From positions 1 through 55,859 of the forward strand of contig PGZN01000007.1 of NCBI GenBank assembly GCA_002840165.1: DNA of 55,859 nucleotides, written 5' to 3'. Source of the stretch: Firmicutes bacterium HGW-Firmicutes-8. GTDB taxonomy: Bacteria > Bacillota > Thermincolia > Thermincolales > UBA2595. Below the pieces are notes generated by a model. It did not search any database and was not told where the DNA came from. It saw nothing but the letters and a program-made list of their open reading frames with translations. Shown one piece after another: positions 45,157 through 53,993 of the stretch (within the stretch, counting starts at the first letter, position 1; each line of letters opens with the position of its first letter). The translations under genes were made by a program, and so were the position numbers.

Positions 45157-45663
45157 ATGAAAAATCTTTTTATACTGATCCTATGCTTTTCGCTCCTGGC
45201 ATTAGCCGGATGTACAGCCAAGAAAAAGAAACCTGTACCGAAACCGCCGGCCGAATTTGATACTGTACATCTGACTGCGGCAGATAAAGACCTTACCCTT
45301 ACAGTCAGCCGCGATATCCGTACGATACCCGGGACGAACACATACGCCAAGGCAGGAAACGAAGCGGTCAGTATTCTGGTCAAGATCGCAAACAATTCTG
45401 AAGCTAATATTCCCGTTTCTCCGGATTCTGTAACGTTAAAAACAAATGACGGCATCGAATATAAATACTCGGCTTCTCTGACTGAGGCTGTAACCGGCAA
45501 GTCCTCTTTCAAAAACAGGAGCATCCCACCTGATTTCCAAAATGGCGGGCTGTTAATTTTTGAGATTGAGAAGGGATCAAAAGCGGAAAACTTAACATAT
45601 AAAGACAAATTGGGCCACAATTTAGTGATTAAATTTCCTACAGAACCCAAATCAAACATTTAA
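45157..45663 (+). CDS. Lipoprotein with a DUF4352-like domain
   Basis: 168 residues on the plus strand, opposite to its neighbours. ATG at 45157, 6 nt after GAGGAGAA. A lipobox LALAGC (cut before Cys-21) follows the signal peptide, then a basic-proline stretch and an immunoglobulin-like beta domain (VSILVKIANNSEANIPVSP, the DUF4352 pattern of proteins that bind or sense peptides at the membrane surface). It ends at a strong bidirectional terminator shared with tlyA. Confidence 0.75.
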   Translation: MKNLFILILCFSLLALAGCTAKKKKPVPKPPAEFDTVHLTAADKDLTLTVSRDIRTIPGTNTYAKAGNEAVSILVKIANNSEANIPVSPDSVTLKTNDGIEYKYSASLTEAVTGKSSFKNRSIPPDFQNGGLLIFEIEKGSKAENLTYKDKLGHNLVIKFPTEPKSNI

Positions 45664-45698
45664 TAAGAACAGGCCCGAACGGGCCTGTTCTTATTTCA
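45664..45698. terminator. Bidirectional terminator
   Basis: Stem AAGAACAGGCCCG / CGGGCCTGTTCTT with T-runs on both sides, serving the lipoprotein gene and the convergent tlyA. Confidence 0.85.
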
Positions 45699-45724
45699 AT
45701 AAATTATCCAGTTCCTGTTTTTCG

Positions 45725-46558
45725 TCAAGTCAGGCTGCTAAATGCTTCTTTCACTACATGACTAATCTGTAATAACCCGCTGCTGCCTACCGGAGCAGTA
45801 TCAATCTGCCCCGGCAGAACATCCGGTTTAATCATATATGCCAGGTACTCAATATTACCTTCCGGACCTTTGATAGGTGAATAGGTAAGACCAGCGAGTT
45901 TAAAACCCAACTCCCGGGCCGTATCAATAACTCTTTGGATAACGATAACATGCACACCCGGATCTCTTACTACTCCTTTTTTCCCGACCTTATCCCGGCC
46001 TGCCTCAAACTGGGGTTTGATTAAAGCCACCACCTGTCCGCCGGCCGGAAGCAGCTCGGCAGCCTTTGGTAAAACCTTATCCAGGGAAATAAAGGATACA
46101 TCTATGGTAATAAAATCAGGGTTTTCGCCAATAAGACCAGGGTCCAGGTATCTTATATTTGTCCTTTCCAGGTTTACTACTCTGGGGTCCTGCCTCAGCT
46201 TCCAATCAAGCTGTCCATAGCCCACATCTATCGTATACACCCTGGAAGCGCCGTTTTGCAGGGCGCAGTCCGTAAACCCACCGGTTGACGCACCTATGTC
46301 GACTAAAGTTTTTCCGTTCAGCTGTAATCCGAATTCATTGATTGCTTTAGCCAGCTTAAGTCCGCCGCGGCTTACATAAGGTATGGCCGGCCCGGCGACT
46401 TCAAGGACAGCCTCAACAGGAACCAATGTACCCGCTTTATCAACCTTATTCCCGTCAACTTTAACCAAACCCGCCATAATAGAACTTTTGGCCTTTTCCC
46501 TTGAAGGGAAAAGGCCTTTTTCCACAAGCAGAATATCCAAACGCTGTTTTGCGGTCAT
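45725..46558 (-). CDS. tlyA: TlyA-family rRNA 2'-O-methyltransferase
   Basis: About 277 residues from the ATG at 46558 (AGAGGTG 6 nt upstream). An N-terminal S4-like RNA-binding domain (QRLDILLVEKGLF, SIMAGLVKVDG) precedes an FtsJ-like methyltransferase domain (DIGASTGGFTDCALQNGA, FITIDVSFISL, ALIKPQFEAG). TlyA methylates 16S and 23S rRNA riboses. It starts just past dxs and probably shares its transcript. Confidence 0.9.
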   Translation of the reverse strand: MTAKQRLDILLVEKGLFPSREKAKSSIMAGLVKVDGNKVDKAGTLVPVEAVLEVAGPAIPYVSRGGLKLAKAINEFGLQLNGKTLVDIGASTGGFTDCALQNGASRVYTIDVGYGQLDWKLRQDPRVVNLERTNIRYLDPGLIGENPDFITIDVSFISLDKVLPKAAELLPAGGQVVALIKPQFEAGRDKVGKKGVVRDPGVHVIVIQRVIDTARELGFKLAGLTYSPIKGPEGNIEYLAYMIKPDVLPGQIDTAPVGSSGLLQISHVVKEAFSSLT

Positions 46559-46569
46559 TACATACACCT

Positions 46570-48492
46570 CTAAGAACGTGTCACAACTTTTATTTTAGCC
46601 TTTTTTCTCTGTACTTTGGTTTTCTCCGACAACATTAAGGATGCTTCAGATACTATATTGGCAGTACTCAACCCGTATTTTTCCCTTAAGATTCCAGGAG
46701 CGCCATGGGTGACAAACTCATCAGAAATACCCAAGCGTTTAACAGGTATCATGATATCATTAGCTTCCAGCATTTCCAGAAGGGCACTGCCAAAACCGCC
46801 CTCAAGGACGTTTTCTTCAAGGGTTAAAACCTTCCCTGTGTTTATTATGTTTTCCAGCATTAAAGTCTGATCCAATGGTTTAATAAAGCGCGCATTTACA
46901 ACAGCTGCGCTGATTCCCTTGGCAGCAAGGGCGGCGGCGGCTTCCAAAGCCATATAAACCAAGGGTCCCACAGCGGCAATAGTAATATCACCGCCCTCTC
47001 TTAAGACTTCAGCCCGACCGAACGGTATTTTTTGCGGATTTTCACTTAAAGGGATGCCCCTACCGGCCCCCCGGGGGTACCTAATCGCTACCGGACCGTC
47101 CATTTCCACCGCAGTTACGAGCATATTTCTAAGCTCATCTTCGTCTTTCGGAGCCATTATAACCATCCCGGGAATATGCCGCAGAAATGAAATATCAAAT
47201 ATGCCCTGATGGGTTTCCCCATCTTCCCCGACAATACCGGCCCGGTCGATAGCAAATATCACATGCAGTCCCTGACTGGCAACATCGTGTAGAATCTGGT
47301 CATAAGCCCTCTGCAGAAAAGTAGAATACACTGCTACCACGGGTATAAAACCATTCACAGCAAGCCCGGCAGACATTGTTACAGCATGCTGTTCAGCGAT
47401 CCCCACATCAAAAAACCTCGTCGGGAAAAGTTCTCTGAACCTAGTCAGCCCGGTCCCTGTAGGCATTGCCGCTGTAACAGCCAAAACCTTTTCATTGGTC
47501 GCAGCAATATCACAAAGGGTCTGGCCGAAAACTTCCGTATAGGTAACGTGTGCAGTCCCTTTTTTCCCACCTGTCTCAATATCAAACGGGCCAATTCCGT
47601 GAAATCTGTCCGGATTTTCTTCAGCCGGACGGTAACCCCTGCCTTTTCTCGTAATAACATGCACAATAGCCGGTCCGTGAGTATTTTTCGCCCTCTGCAG
47701 GACAGTTTTCGTAAGGGCAATATCATGTCCGTTAATAGGCCCCAGGTAAGTAAACCCGAGTTCCTCAAAAAGCATACCGGGTACGACCAGATATTTAAAG
47801 CTGTCTTTTATCCGCTCAATTGCCTTCACAACAGTAGAGCCTATTGACGGAATCTTTTTCAGCATAAGTTCCATTTCTTCTTTATGTTTATAATACTTTG
47901 GGTCTGTCCGCATCCGGCTCAAATAATCGGCCAGGGCGCCCACATTTTCCGATATCGACATCTCGTTATCATTCAGCACAACTATAAGTTTAGTACCCAG
48001 GTGGCCGATCTGGTTTAACGCTTCGAAAGCCATCCCACCGGTCATTGCACCATCACCGATAACAGCAACGATATCATGTTTTTCACCTTTCAAATCTCTG
48101 GCTATAGCCATCCCGGTAGCTGCCGAAATGGAAGTACTGCTGTGTCCCGTATCAAATGAGTCACATTCACTTTCCGCCCTTTTTGGGAAGCCGCTCAAAC
48201 CCCCGTACTGCCTTAATGTAGAAAACCTTTCGCGCCTTCCGGTGATAATTTTATGTATGTAAGACTGGTGGCCCACATCCCAAATAATCTTGTCCTCCGG
48301 GCATTTAAAGACACTGTGCAGGGCAAGAGTAAGCTCAACTACCCCCAAATTCGGAGCCAGGTGTCCACCCGTGCGGGAAACTGTATCAATCAGAACACTT
48401 CGTATCTCTGATGCCAGCCAGTACAATTCATCTATTGAAAGACCTCTCAGGTCCGCAGGGGTATTAACCTTATTTAAGAGCGGTGTATCCAT
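46570..48492 (-). CDS. dxs: 1-deoxy-D-xylulose-5-phosphate synthase
   Basis: 640 residues, thiamin-diphosphate enzyme of the MEP isoprenoid route. ThDP and metal motif [18 protein letters not shown], catalytic His in SYIHKIITG and pyrimidine-site [16 protein letters not shown]. It joins ispA upstream in isoprenoid synthesis. ATG start with AAGGTG. The OapA gene ends 7 bp before it. Confidence 0.97.
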   Translation of the reverse strand: MDTPLLNKVNTPADLRGLSIDELYWLASEIRSVLIDTVSRTGGHLAPNLGVVELTLALHSVFKCPEDKIIWDVGHQSYIHKIITGRRERFSTLRQYGGLSGFPKRAESECDSFDTGHSSTSISAATGMAIARDLKGEKHDIVAVIGDGAMTGGMAFEALNQIGHLGTKLIVVLNDNEMSISENVGALADYLSRMRTDPKYYKHKEEMELMLKKIPSIGSTVVKAIERIKDSFKYLVVPGMLFEELGFTYLGPINGHDIALTKTVLQRAKNTHGPAIVHVITRKGRGYRPAEENPDRFHGIGPFDIETGGKKGTAHVTYTEVFGQTLCDIAATNEKVLAVTAAMPTGTGLTRFRELFPTRFFDVGIAEQHAVTMSAGLAVNGFIPVVAVYSTFLQRAYDQILHDVASQGLHVIFAIDRAGIVGEDGETHQGIFDISFLRHIPGMVIMAPKDEDELRNMLVTAVEMDGPVAIRYPRGAGRGIPLSENPQKIPFGRAEVLREGGDITIAAVGPLVYMALEAAAALAAKGISAAVVNARFIKPLDQTLMLENIINTGKVLTLEENVLEGGFGSALLEMLEANDIMIPVKRLGISDEFVTHGAPGILREKYGLSTANIVSEASLMLSEKTKVQRKKAKIKVVTRS

Positions 48493-48499
48493 GACAGTA

Positions 48500-49099
48500 T
48501 CACCTTCTTTTCTCTCTTGCGTGGCGCCGTTTCCCCATAAAAAGATTCAGCCCGGTCGCGGATTCAAACCAAGCCAGAACCCGTCCGACATAAAAAATGA
48601 TTTGCTCCGCATCTTCCAGGGCAGTCCTTTTTCCGGCGGCTTTACCGCCGACTGTAAGGGCCGCCACTAAGCCGGTCATAATTATTGTAAGAAACGATTC
48701 ATAGCTGTTCCAGTGAGCGCGGCCAGATACAATTTGTATTATTATCGCTGCCCCGAGGGCCCCGCTTACGGTGCCGCAGATATCTCCGACCACATCGTTG
48801 CAAAAACTGGCCACCCGGTCGGCGTTTCTGACTATCAGAATGGCCTGGCTGGCGCCTTTCAGTTTTTTCGTGGCTTTGGCATGAAACGGTTTTTCCTCGG
48901 CCACAGCAGCAGCAACGCCCACCATATCAAAAACAATCCCAGTTATAATCACAGCTAGAAGAAACAGGAATGAAAGCATAATTATTTGCAGTTTTGGTAA
49001 AACTATTTCAGAAAAAAAGCTAAAAAAAACGGCCGCAAAAAACGCACCTGTTCCCGTAACTATAGCAAATCTGAGGGAGCTAGGTCTATTATTACCCAA
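48500..49099 (-). CDS. oapA: OLE-associated protein OapA
   Basis: 199 residues, multipass membrane protein. TTG start with GAGGTG 7 nt upstream. Hydrophobic segments around residues 12-32, 38-62, 108-128 and 135-150, a conserved region [19 protein letters not shown] and a basic C-terminus ([11 protein letters not shown]). The family binds OLE RNA as a dimer and brings it to the membrane. It lies directly downstream of the OLE RNA on the same strand, which is the diagnostic gene pair. Confidence 0.9.
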   Translation of the reverse strand: MGNNRPSSLRFAIVTGTGAFFAAVFFSFFSEIVLPKLQIIMLSFLFLLAVIITGIVFDMVGVAAAVAEEKPFHAKATKKLKGASQAILIVRNADRVASFCNDVVGDICGTVSGALGAAIIIQIVSGRAHWNSYESFLTIIMTGLVAALTVGGKAAGKRTALEDAEQIIFYVGRVLAWFESATGLNLFMGKRRHAREKRR

Positions 49100-49118
49100 A
49101 TAATTTCACCTCATACAG

Positions 49119-49252
49119 TAGTTGCTAGTTCCTAGTTGCTAGTTGCTAGTATCCAATAAAAACTAATGAACAAATCACCATCGTGCTAGTTACCGAATAC
49201 CTGAACAAGCGGCACTAAACACTAGAAACTAGGAACTAGCAACTAGGAACTA
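49119..49252. repeat. Heptad-array pair between OLE RNA and oapA
   Basis: CTAGTTG/CTAGTTC units at 49119-49152 and the inverse CTAGAAA-CTAGGAA-CTAGCAA-CTAGGAA at 49213-49246. Transcribed with OLE they would make one long hairpin directly past its 3' end, before the oapA ribosome-binding site. Confidence 0.75.
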
Positions 49253-49257
49253 ATAAG

Positions 49258-49870
49258 TAAGTAGGTGGCAGCATGTCGAGTAAATGTTGTGCCTTAGGTC
49301 TAGCTGGTTTTCCCAATCATCACCGCCACGTTACCGTGCCGGCAGTTTCCTTTTACGATGAATCCGCATCGTCGCCGAGTACGGGGCTAGATTACCACTT
49401 AGTCCACACTTTAATCCTCGTCATGCCTTAGTTGCCTAAACATCCTAGGAGTTTTCCTCTACAGAACCGGATCACTTCTAGCCTCTTTTGCAGTGGAGGT
49501 TTCAAACAGCGAGTCGTTTAAGCGCGGGCCCGCGCTTTTTGACCCGATAGCCCGTTATCCACCAACACCACTCAAGGCAGGCTACACTGCATCAAACATT
49601 TTGCCGTGGCAAAACATCATATGCAGGTTTACCCCGGGATACAAACAGTGTTGAGAAAAATGCAAGGTTATTGTATCCCGGGCCTCCACGGGGGCTGGGT
49701 CAACGCCTACATGCCATTGTAGATCGCCCTTCCCCCTTACTCCCAGAACCGACCCCCAACTGGGCGTCGGTAGCCGGTACCAGGAACTTCATCGATATGC
49801 CCTATGACGGATTTTTAGGCCCGCCTTCAAAGTGGCAATCCTGACTAGGATACTGCGCCACCTACCACCT
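49258..49870 (-). ncRNA. ole: OLE RNA (ornate, large, extremophilic)
   Basis: About 610 nt with no gene but high structural order. The two ends pair perfectly: GTAGGTGGC (49261-49269) with GCCACCTAC (49857-49865). Inside, TCCCGGG-containing arms GGGATACAA and TTGTATCCC (49636-49683) form a long stem and GCGCGGGCCCGCGC (around 49528-49543) a perfect palindromic hairpin. Length, position between ispA/PAP2 and dxs, and the adjacent oapA gene match OLE RNAs of anaerobic and extremophilic Bacillota. OLE with OapA acts at the membrane in stress and magnesium adaptation; its detailed mechanism is open. Confidence 0.9.
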
Positions 49871-49914
49871 TTTATTGAATTTTCGTTTTATAAGCTAAAG
49901 AAATTGCGAAAATT

Positions 49915-49943
49915 ATTATATCACATAATAGATTATTCTTCAA
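49915..49943 (-). promoter_or_regulatory. Sigma-A promoter for OLE RNA
   Basis: On the minus strand TTGAAG (49943-49938), 17 bp, TATAAT (49920-49915). The start site would be near 49907, about 40 nt before the closing stem of OLE, so OLE has its own promoter distinct from ispA. Confidence 0.75.
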
Positions 49944-50050
49944 TTCAACCTTATATCCCTCCAGTGTCGAATTTGTGCCAATTGAGCCGGTTTATGTAAT
50001 TTTAAACTTCCAGCCTGAGCGCCCCGAACCGATGGTCACTGTAGCTCCAG

Positions 50051-50494
50051 CTAAACCAATATTGAGACAGCCAACCCCAAAACGGCGCCTGCAATTACTT
50101 CCACCGGAGTATGGCCAAGAATTTCTTTGATTTTGACCGGAGTAAACCCGCTCCCGTGATAACTGTCATGTAGTATATCATTCATCATCTGGGCTTGAAT
50201 ACCTACCGCCTGCCTGACACCTGCCGCATCATACATCACAATCAGAGCTAAAACAAGCGACATTGCAAATTCACTGGAAGAAAAACCATGTTCTCTGGCA
50301 ATTCCCGCAGCCACAGCGCTAACAAGGGCCGCGTGGCCGCTGGGCATCCCGCCGCTGCTCGTCAGGCGCGTCAGGTCAAAATCGCCTTCCAGCAGAATGC
50401 CCAAACCAAATTTTATTAACTGGGCTAGTATCCAGGATGAAATCGCTGCCACTAGGGTAGAATTGTTTACTAGTTCGTATATGGCTCTGTCCAA
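50051..50494 (-). CDS. Divergent PAP2 family protein (DUF212, YuiD-like)
   Basis: 147 residues, four or five membrane segments, with the PAP2-like elements GMPSGHAALVSAVAAG and VEVIAGAVLG; acid phosphatase/undecaprenyl diphosphatase superfamily, substrate unknown. TTG start behind GGAGG at 9 nt. It lies between ispA and OLE; polyprenyl metabolism makes the location sensible. Confidence 0.85.
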   Translation of the reverse strand: MDRAIYELVNNSTLVAAISSWILAQLIKFGLGILLEGDFDLTRLTSSGGMPSGHAALVSAVAAGIAREHGFSSSEFAMSLVLALIVMYDAAGVRQAVGIQAQMMNDILHDSYHGSGFTPVKIKEILGHTPVEVIAGAVLGLAVSILV

Positions 50495-50560
50495 TTAACG
50501 CTGCCTCCAAATAGCTGGTTAGGTGAGACTGTAGATGATAACCTTTCCCACGGTAGATGT

Positions 50561-51460
50561 TTACTTTTCCCTATGTAGTAGATAGTCGGCAATATATCGT
50601 AGAATATCTGCTTTCTCCCCGAAGGCGTCCAACGCTGAAATGGCTTTAGTGACAACATCCGCCGCACTCTTTTTGGAGTTTTCCAACCCATAGATGGCCG
50701 GATAAGTAGACTTCTTTTTGCGTTCATCACTGCCCACAGTCTTCCCAAGTTTTTGAGAATCCCCTTCCACATCAAGGATATCATCAGTGATTTGAAATGC
50801 CAGACCGAGGTTTTCGGCGTATTCGGTGAGGTTTCTGATTTCTTGTTCTGTACCTCCGCCCATCAGCGCACCGGAACGTACCGAGGCCTTAAACAAGGCC
50901 CCTGTTTTATGGGCGTGAATATAGGCCAGTGTTTTCTTATCTATTGACTGGTTTTCAGACTGGATATCGACCACCTGACCCCCAATCATGCCCTGTGAGC
51001 CGGCAGCCCGGGAAACTTCCCTGATTACTTCAGCGGTCACAAGGGGTGAAACCCCTCCGGTCAAACCGCATTCTGCTATTAAACCAAACGCCAGTGTCAA
51101 CAGAGCATCACCGGCCAATACAGCCATGGCCTCACCGAACACCTTATGGTTAGTCAGCTTGCCCCTTCGGTAATCATCATTGTCCATCACCGGTAAATCA
51201 TCGTGAATCAGCGAATAGGTGTGAATTAACTCTATCGCGCAGGCTGCTGGCATTAATGGTGCGATGTCTCCTCCGGCAGCTTCGGCTGCAGCTAAAAACA
51301 ATATCGGCCTAAGCCTTTTACCACCGGCAAATACACTGTATCGCATAGCCTCGTGAACAGCCGCAGGCGTAACCTGTGGGCCTGGTAAATACCGGGACAG
51401 GGCCTCATCAATTAAGATGACTTTTTGATTTATTTCCCGTTTTTGGGCCTCTCTATTCAT
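50561..51460 (-). CDS. ispA: Farnesyl/geranyl diphosphate synthase
   Basis: 299 residues, trans-isoprenyl diphosphate synthase of the short-chain type. First Asp-rich motif HDDLPVMDNDDYRRG, second LAFQITDDILDVEGD, the GGKRLRP motif near the N-terminus. It makes FPP from DMAPP and IPP and feeds undecaprenyl diphosphate. ATG overlaps the xseB stop by 8 nt. Confidence 0.95.
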   Translation of the reverse strand: MNREAQKREINQKVILIDEALSRYLPGPQVTPAAVHEAMRYSVFAGGKRLRPILFLAAAEAAGGDIAPLMPAACAIELIHTYSLIHDDLPVMDNDDYRRGKLTNHKVFGEAMAVLAGDALLTLAFGLIAECGLTGGVSPLVTAEVIREVSRAAGSQGMIGGQVVDIQSENQSIDKKTLAYIHAHKTGALFKASVRSGALMGGGTEQEIRNLTEYAENLGLAFQITDDILDVEGDSQKLGKTVGSDERKKKSTYPAIYGLENSKKSAADVVTKAISALDAFGEKADILRYIADYLLHREK

Positions 51461-51713
51461 TCGGGTCCTCCGTCATATTCGCAGGTTTAAGGATGACTTC
51501 CCCGGTTTCGGAAGAAAGCAGGATATCTATCTTCTGTTCAGCCTGGGCTAACTTTTTTGAGCATATCCTTGACAAAGCAATCCCTTTTTCAAATTTGGCA
51601 AGGGCATCATCGAGGTCCAGATTCCCTTCCTCCATCAGCCTCACAATTGCCTCCAACTCATTTAGGGCCCGCTCAAAAGTTACTTCCCCGGAGTCTATTT
51701 TTTTTCTGGCCAT
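51453..51713 (-). CDS. xseB: Exodeoxyribonuclease VII small subunit
   Basis: 86 residues, coiled-coil type: VTFERALNELEAIVRLMEEG, NLDLDDALAKFEKGIAL, then CSKKLAQAEQKIDIL, the classic XseB repeat. It assembles with XseA. Its start overlaps the xseA end by 19 nt. Confidence 0.93.
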   Translation of the reverse strand: MARKKIDSGEVTFERALNELEAIVRLMEEGNLDLDDALAKFEKGIALSRICSKKLAQAEQKIDILLSSETGEVILKPANMTEDPNE

Positions 51714-52915
51714 ACATATCCCTCCCTAACCCTTTTGGCCACACAATCAACTGTCCCGTCCAACATAATTACTTCTATTTTTTGCTCCGGTTTTACCGTA
51801 CCGGCTGCCTTTATTACTGTTCCCATGCTGTCCCGGCATACTGTAAAACCCCTTTTCATCGTGGCTATCGGGCTTAAATCATCAAGGCGGGACATCTGGA
51901 GGGTGAGGGTGGTTTGTTTGCCATTAAGTTGAACAGTCATAGTTTGCCCCAACCTCTTAATTAAATAATCCAAGTCCTGCATCTTCCTATGCAGATTGTC
52001 CTTCGGTCTTTTTAGAAACTGGCTGTCATCAGCTCGTTCAACTCGCTTTTTGAGTGACCCGACAGTGCCGCGAACCCCGATGACCAGCCTTTGGCTGAGT
52101 GCTGTCACCTGTTTCTGCAGTTCCAGGCAGTCAGGCACCGCAATCTCCGCAGCTGCAGAAGGTGTAGGCGCGCGCCTGTCAGCAACAAAGTCAGCAATTG
52201 TAAAATCCGTTTCATGTCCTACAGCAGAAATAACCGGGATATTACTTTCATAGATACTACGGGCCACCGCTTCGGTGTTAAAAGCCCATAGCTCTTCGAT
52301 TGACCCTCCGCCGCGGCCCACAATCAGCAGGTCTATTTGTTCGACACTGTTGGCAAGTCGGATTCCGGCGGCAATCTGGCCGGGCGCCTCATTACCCTGG
52401 ACAGCTACCGGAATCAGGATGATGTGGGTCTGGGGATGTCTCCTCGTCATAACGGTGATAATATCCCTGACCGCAGCTCCCGTTGGAGATGTCACAACAC
52501 CCACACAGCGGGGATATGCAGGTAAGGGCCGTTTCCGCTGTTCATCAAATAATCCTTCCCTGGCCAGCTTTTCCTTTAACTGCAAAAATGCCGTATATAA
52601 AGCGCCTACCCCATCAGGCTGCATCTCTTCGACATATAACTGGTACTGCCCGTCCCGTTCATAAAGAGTGACATACCCACGGGCAATTACACCCATCCCT
52701 TCTGTGGGTTTAAAGCCAAGGTAACAGTTTCTGCTCCTGAACATAACGCACCTCAGAGCGCTGGTAGTATCCTTGAGGGTAAAGTACATATGGCCTGAAG
52801 AGTGGTGCTTAAAATTCGATACCTCTCCCCTGACCCAGACGTTCCGCAGAACCAAATCAGATTCCATTTTTTCTTTTATATATCCGGTCAGCTGGCCGAC
52901 TGAAATAATCTTCAT
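51695..52915 (-). CDS. xseA: Exodeoxyribonuclease VII large subunit
   Basis: 406 residues. N-terminal OB fold (VRGEVSNFKHHSSGHMYFTL), catalytic domain (VGVVTSPTGAAVRDI, IVGRGGGSIEELWAFN, AVGHETDFTIADFVADRRAPT, SAAAEIAV) and a C-terminal coiled coil. First gene of xseA-xseB-ispA. The ribosome-binding site is weak (CAGGG). Confidence 0.95.
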   Translation of the reverse strand: MKIISVGQLTGYIKEKMESDLVLRNVWVRGEVSNFKHHSSGHMYFTLKDTTSALRCVMFRSRNCYLGFKPTEGMGVIARGYVTLYERDGQYQLYVEEMQPDGVGALYTAFLQLKEKLAREGLFDEQRKRPLPAYPRCVGVVTSPTGAAVRDIITVMTRRHPQTHIILIPVAVQGNEAPGQIAAGIRLANSVEQIDLLIVGRGGGSIEELWAFNTEAVARSIYESNIPVISAVGHETDFTIADFVADRRAPTPSAAAEIAVPDCLELQKQVTALSQRLVIGVRGTVGSLKKRVERADDSQFLKRPKDNLHRKMQDLDYLIKRLGQTMTVQLNGKQTTLTLQMSRLDDLSPIATMKRGFTVCRDSMGTVIKAAGTVKPEQKIEVIMLDGTVDCVAKRVREGYVWPEKK

Positions 52916-52944
52916 AACCCTGACGCCCTGCCTTTTCTATCTAA

Positions 52945-53331
52945 TTAGTGTTCAATAATCGAGAGTTCAGGCATTGGAAAATGCCTTAGATTTTTGGTTA
53001 CCAGAGTCAGGTTAAATTCAACAGCGGTGGCCGCAATGAAACAATCCAGCAAGCCCAAGGTAATTCCTTTTTTGCGGTATTCTCTTCTGTATATCCCCGC
53101 TTTATGCGATATTACCCCGTCAATCGGATAGAGAACAAGTGAATCTAAAAATTCTTGTACTCTCTTTTGCTCAGTTTCCCTGATTCCGGAATATATTTCG
53201 CCTATAGTCACAGCACTAACGGCTAAAGGTAATTCTTCCGCCAGTTTGGTAATTAACGAAACCGTATTCTCTTTACCCCTGAAAATATCGATGAGAACTG
53301 TGGTGTCTAACAAGAATCCATTAGTTGACAT
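52945..53331 (-). CDS. vapC: PIN-domain toxin (VapC-like)
   Basis: 128 residues from the ATG at 53331; an in-frame start 21 codons upstream lies inside the antitoxin gene. PIN catalytic acids: LLDTTVLIDIFRG (first Asp), VSAVTIGEIYSGI (Glu), LGLLDCFIAATAV (Asp) and the late conserved TKNLRHF. It is an endoribonuclease held by the upstream antitoxin and overlaps it by 11 bp. Confidence 0.85.
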   Translation of the reverse strand: MSTNGFLLDTTVLIDIFRGKENTVSLITKLAEELPLAVSAVTIGEIYSGIRETEQKRVQEFLDSLVLYPIDGVISHKAGIYRREYRKKGITLGLLDCFIAATAVEFNLTLVTKNLRHFPMPELSIIEH

Positions 53332-53596
53332 CAAATAGCTCCCTTCGTTTGGCATCGCTTTCCTCACGGAGTTTACGCACCCAATCGGCAACATCGTCAG
53401 ATGTGCTAAACTCAGGGTAGTCTTCCTCTTTCAATATCCCCTTGGCTTTTTTAATCGCCCCTAGTTGCTTCCGTTTAACAAGTTCCTTGCGGGTGGCTTC
53501 AATAATAAATTTACTCTTATGGCCTGAGCCGACATACTTATCAAGTTCATTGAGAAGATCAACAGGAAACCTAATAGGCATTTGTTTCTTTTCCAC
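53321..53596 (-). CDS. vapB: Ribbon-helix-helix-type antitoxin (VapB-like)
   Basis: 91 residues from the GTG at 53596, placed by GGGAGG 8 nt upstream; a GTG inside the ribosome-binding site is less likely. The start MPIRFPVDLLNELDKYVG is a ribbon-helix-helix DNA-binding arm, and the acidic-basic C-terminus (DWVRKLREESDAKRRE) would bind the PIN toxin. A promoter with a palindrome precedes it. Confidence 0.8.
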   Translation of the reverse strand: MEKKQMPIRFPVDLLNELDKYVGSGHKSKFIIEATRKELVKRKQLGAIKKAKGILKEEDYPEFSTSDDVADWVRKLREESDAKRRELFDVN

Positions 53597-53613
53597 AAAA
53601 ATCACCTCCCATT

Positions 53614-53654
53614 TGTATATACAGTTAGTATAACATAAAATGGCACAGCTTCAA
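53614..53654 (-). promoter_or_regulatory. vapBC promoter and palindromic operator
   Basis: On the minus strand TTGAAG (53654-53649), 16 bp, TATACT (53632-53627), followed by the palindrome TGTATATACA (53614-53623) just before the ribosome-binding site; typical of an autorepressed VapBC operon. Confidence 0.6.
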
Positions 53655-53663
53655 ACAGAAAAT

Positions 53664-53687
53664 AAAAACACACCGAAATGGTGTGCT
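53664..53687 (-). terminator. Terminator of the tmRNA-like locus
   Basis: On the minus strand GCACACC ATTTC GGTGTGTTTTTATTTT, immediately after the tmRNA-like sequence. Confidence 0.75.
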
Positions 53688-53694
53688 ATCTCTT

Positions 53695-53990
53695 TACTTT
53701 GTGTAAGTGAGGGAGGTTGAACGCCTATAGGCAGAGAATCTACACAACCTTTACTGAGTGCAATAACGTAGTTTAGATTCGTTTCCAGATTGCCTACTGA
53801 CAGGCTGCTAGGTCACTCCCTCGATAAATATCGCCTCACCCCTCCGAGAATTGGGGCTTAGCCAACCCTGCTAGACGACCTTTACTCCCTTCACACACAG
53901 AACATCAGGAGAGAGGTTAGGCAGCAACTAAGCTACTAAAGCTAAATCTTTGTCGTTTAAGTTAAGTTCCACCGTATTACGGGCTTGTGG
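53695..53990 (-). ncRNA. ssrA: 5'-truncated tmRNA (ssrA) remnant
   Basis: On the minus strand the half pseudoknot GCCCGTAATACGG (53985-53973 region) is followed by a tag frame reading ELNLNDKDLALVA and a TAG stop (53971-53930); NDKDLALVA resembles a degradation tag (normal end ALAA or similar). The sequence then matches the tmRNA layout (CTGCCTAACC, PK-type stems, GACCTAGCAGCCTG, TTGTGTAGATTCTCTGCC). The 5' acceptor strand, D-arm and first half of PK1 are absent, overlapped by the end of the PIN gene at 53994, and the T-arm near 53725 cannot form a normal 5-bp stem. Probably not functional; a full ssrA should exist elsewhere. Confidence 0.55.
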
Positions 53991-53993
53991 GAA

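Noticed and set aside
45129-45659. Minus-strand frame of 176 codons opposite the lipoprotein
   Set aside because: It is the antisense shadow of the lipoprotein gene, which has a lipobox, a ribosome-binding site and a terminator.
53695-53990. Functional complete tmRNA
   Set aside because: No 5' acceptor strand or D-arm is present, and the T-arm does not form; a weak GTGGGG/CCCTCAC pairing with the PIN gene end is probably coincidence.
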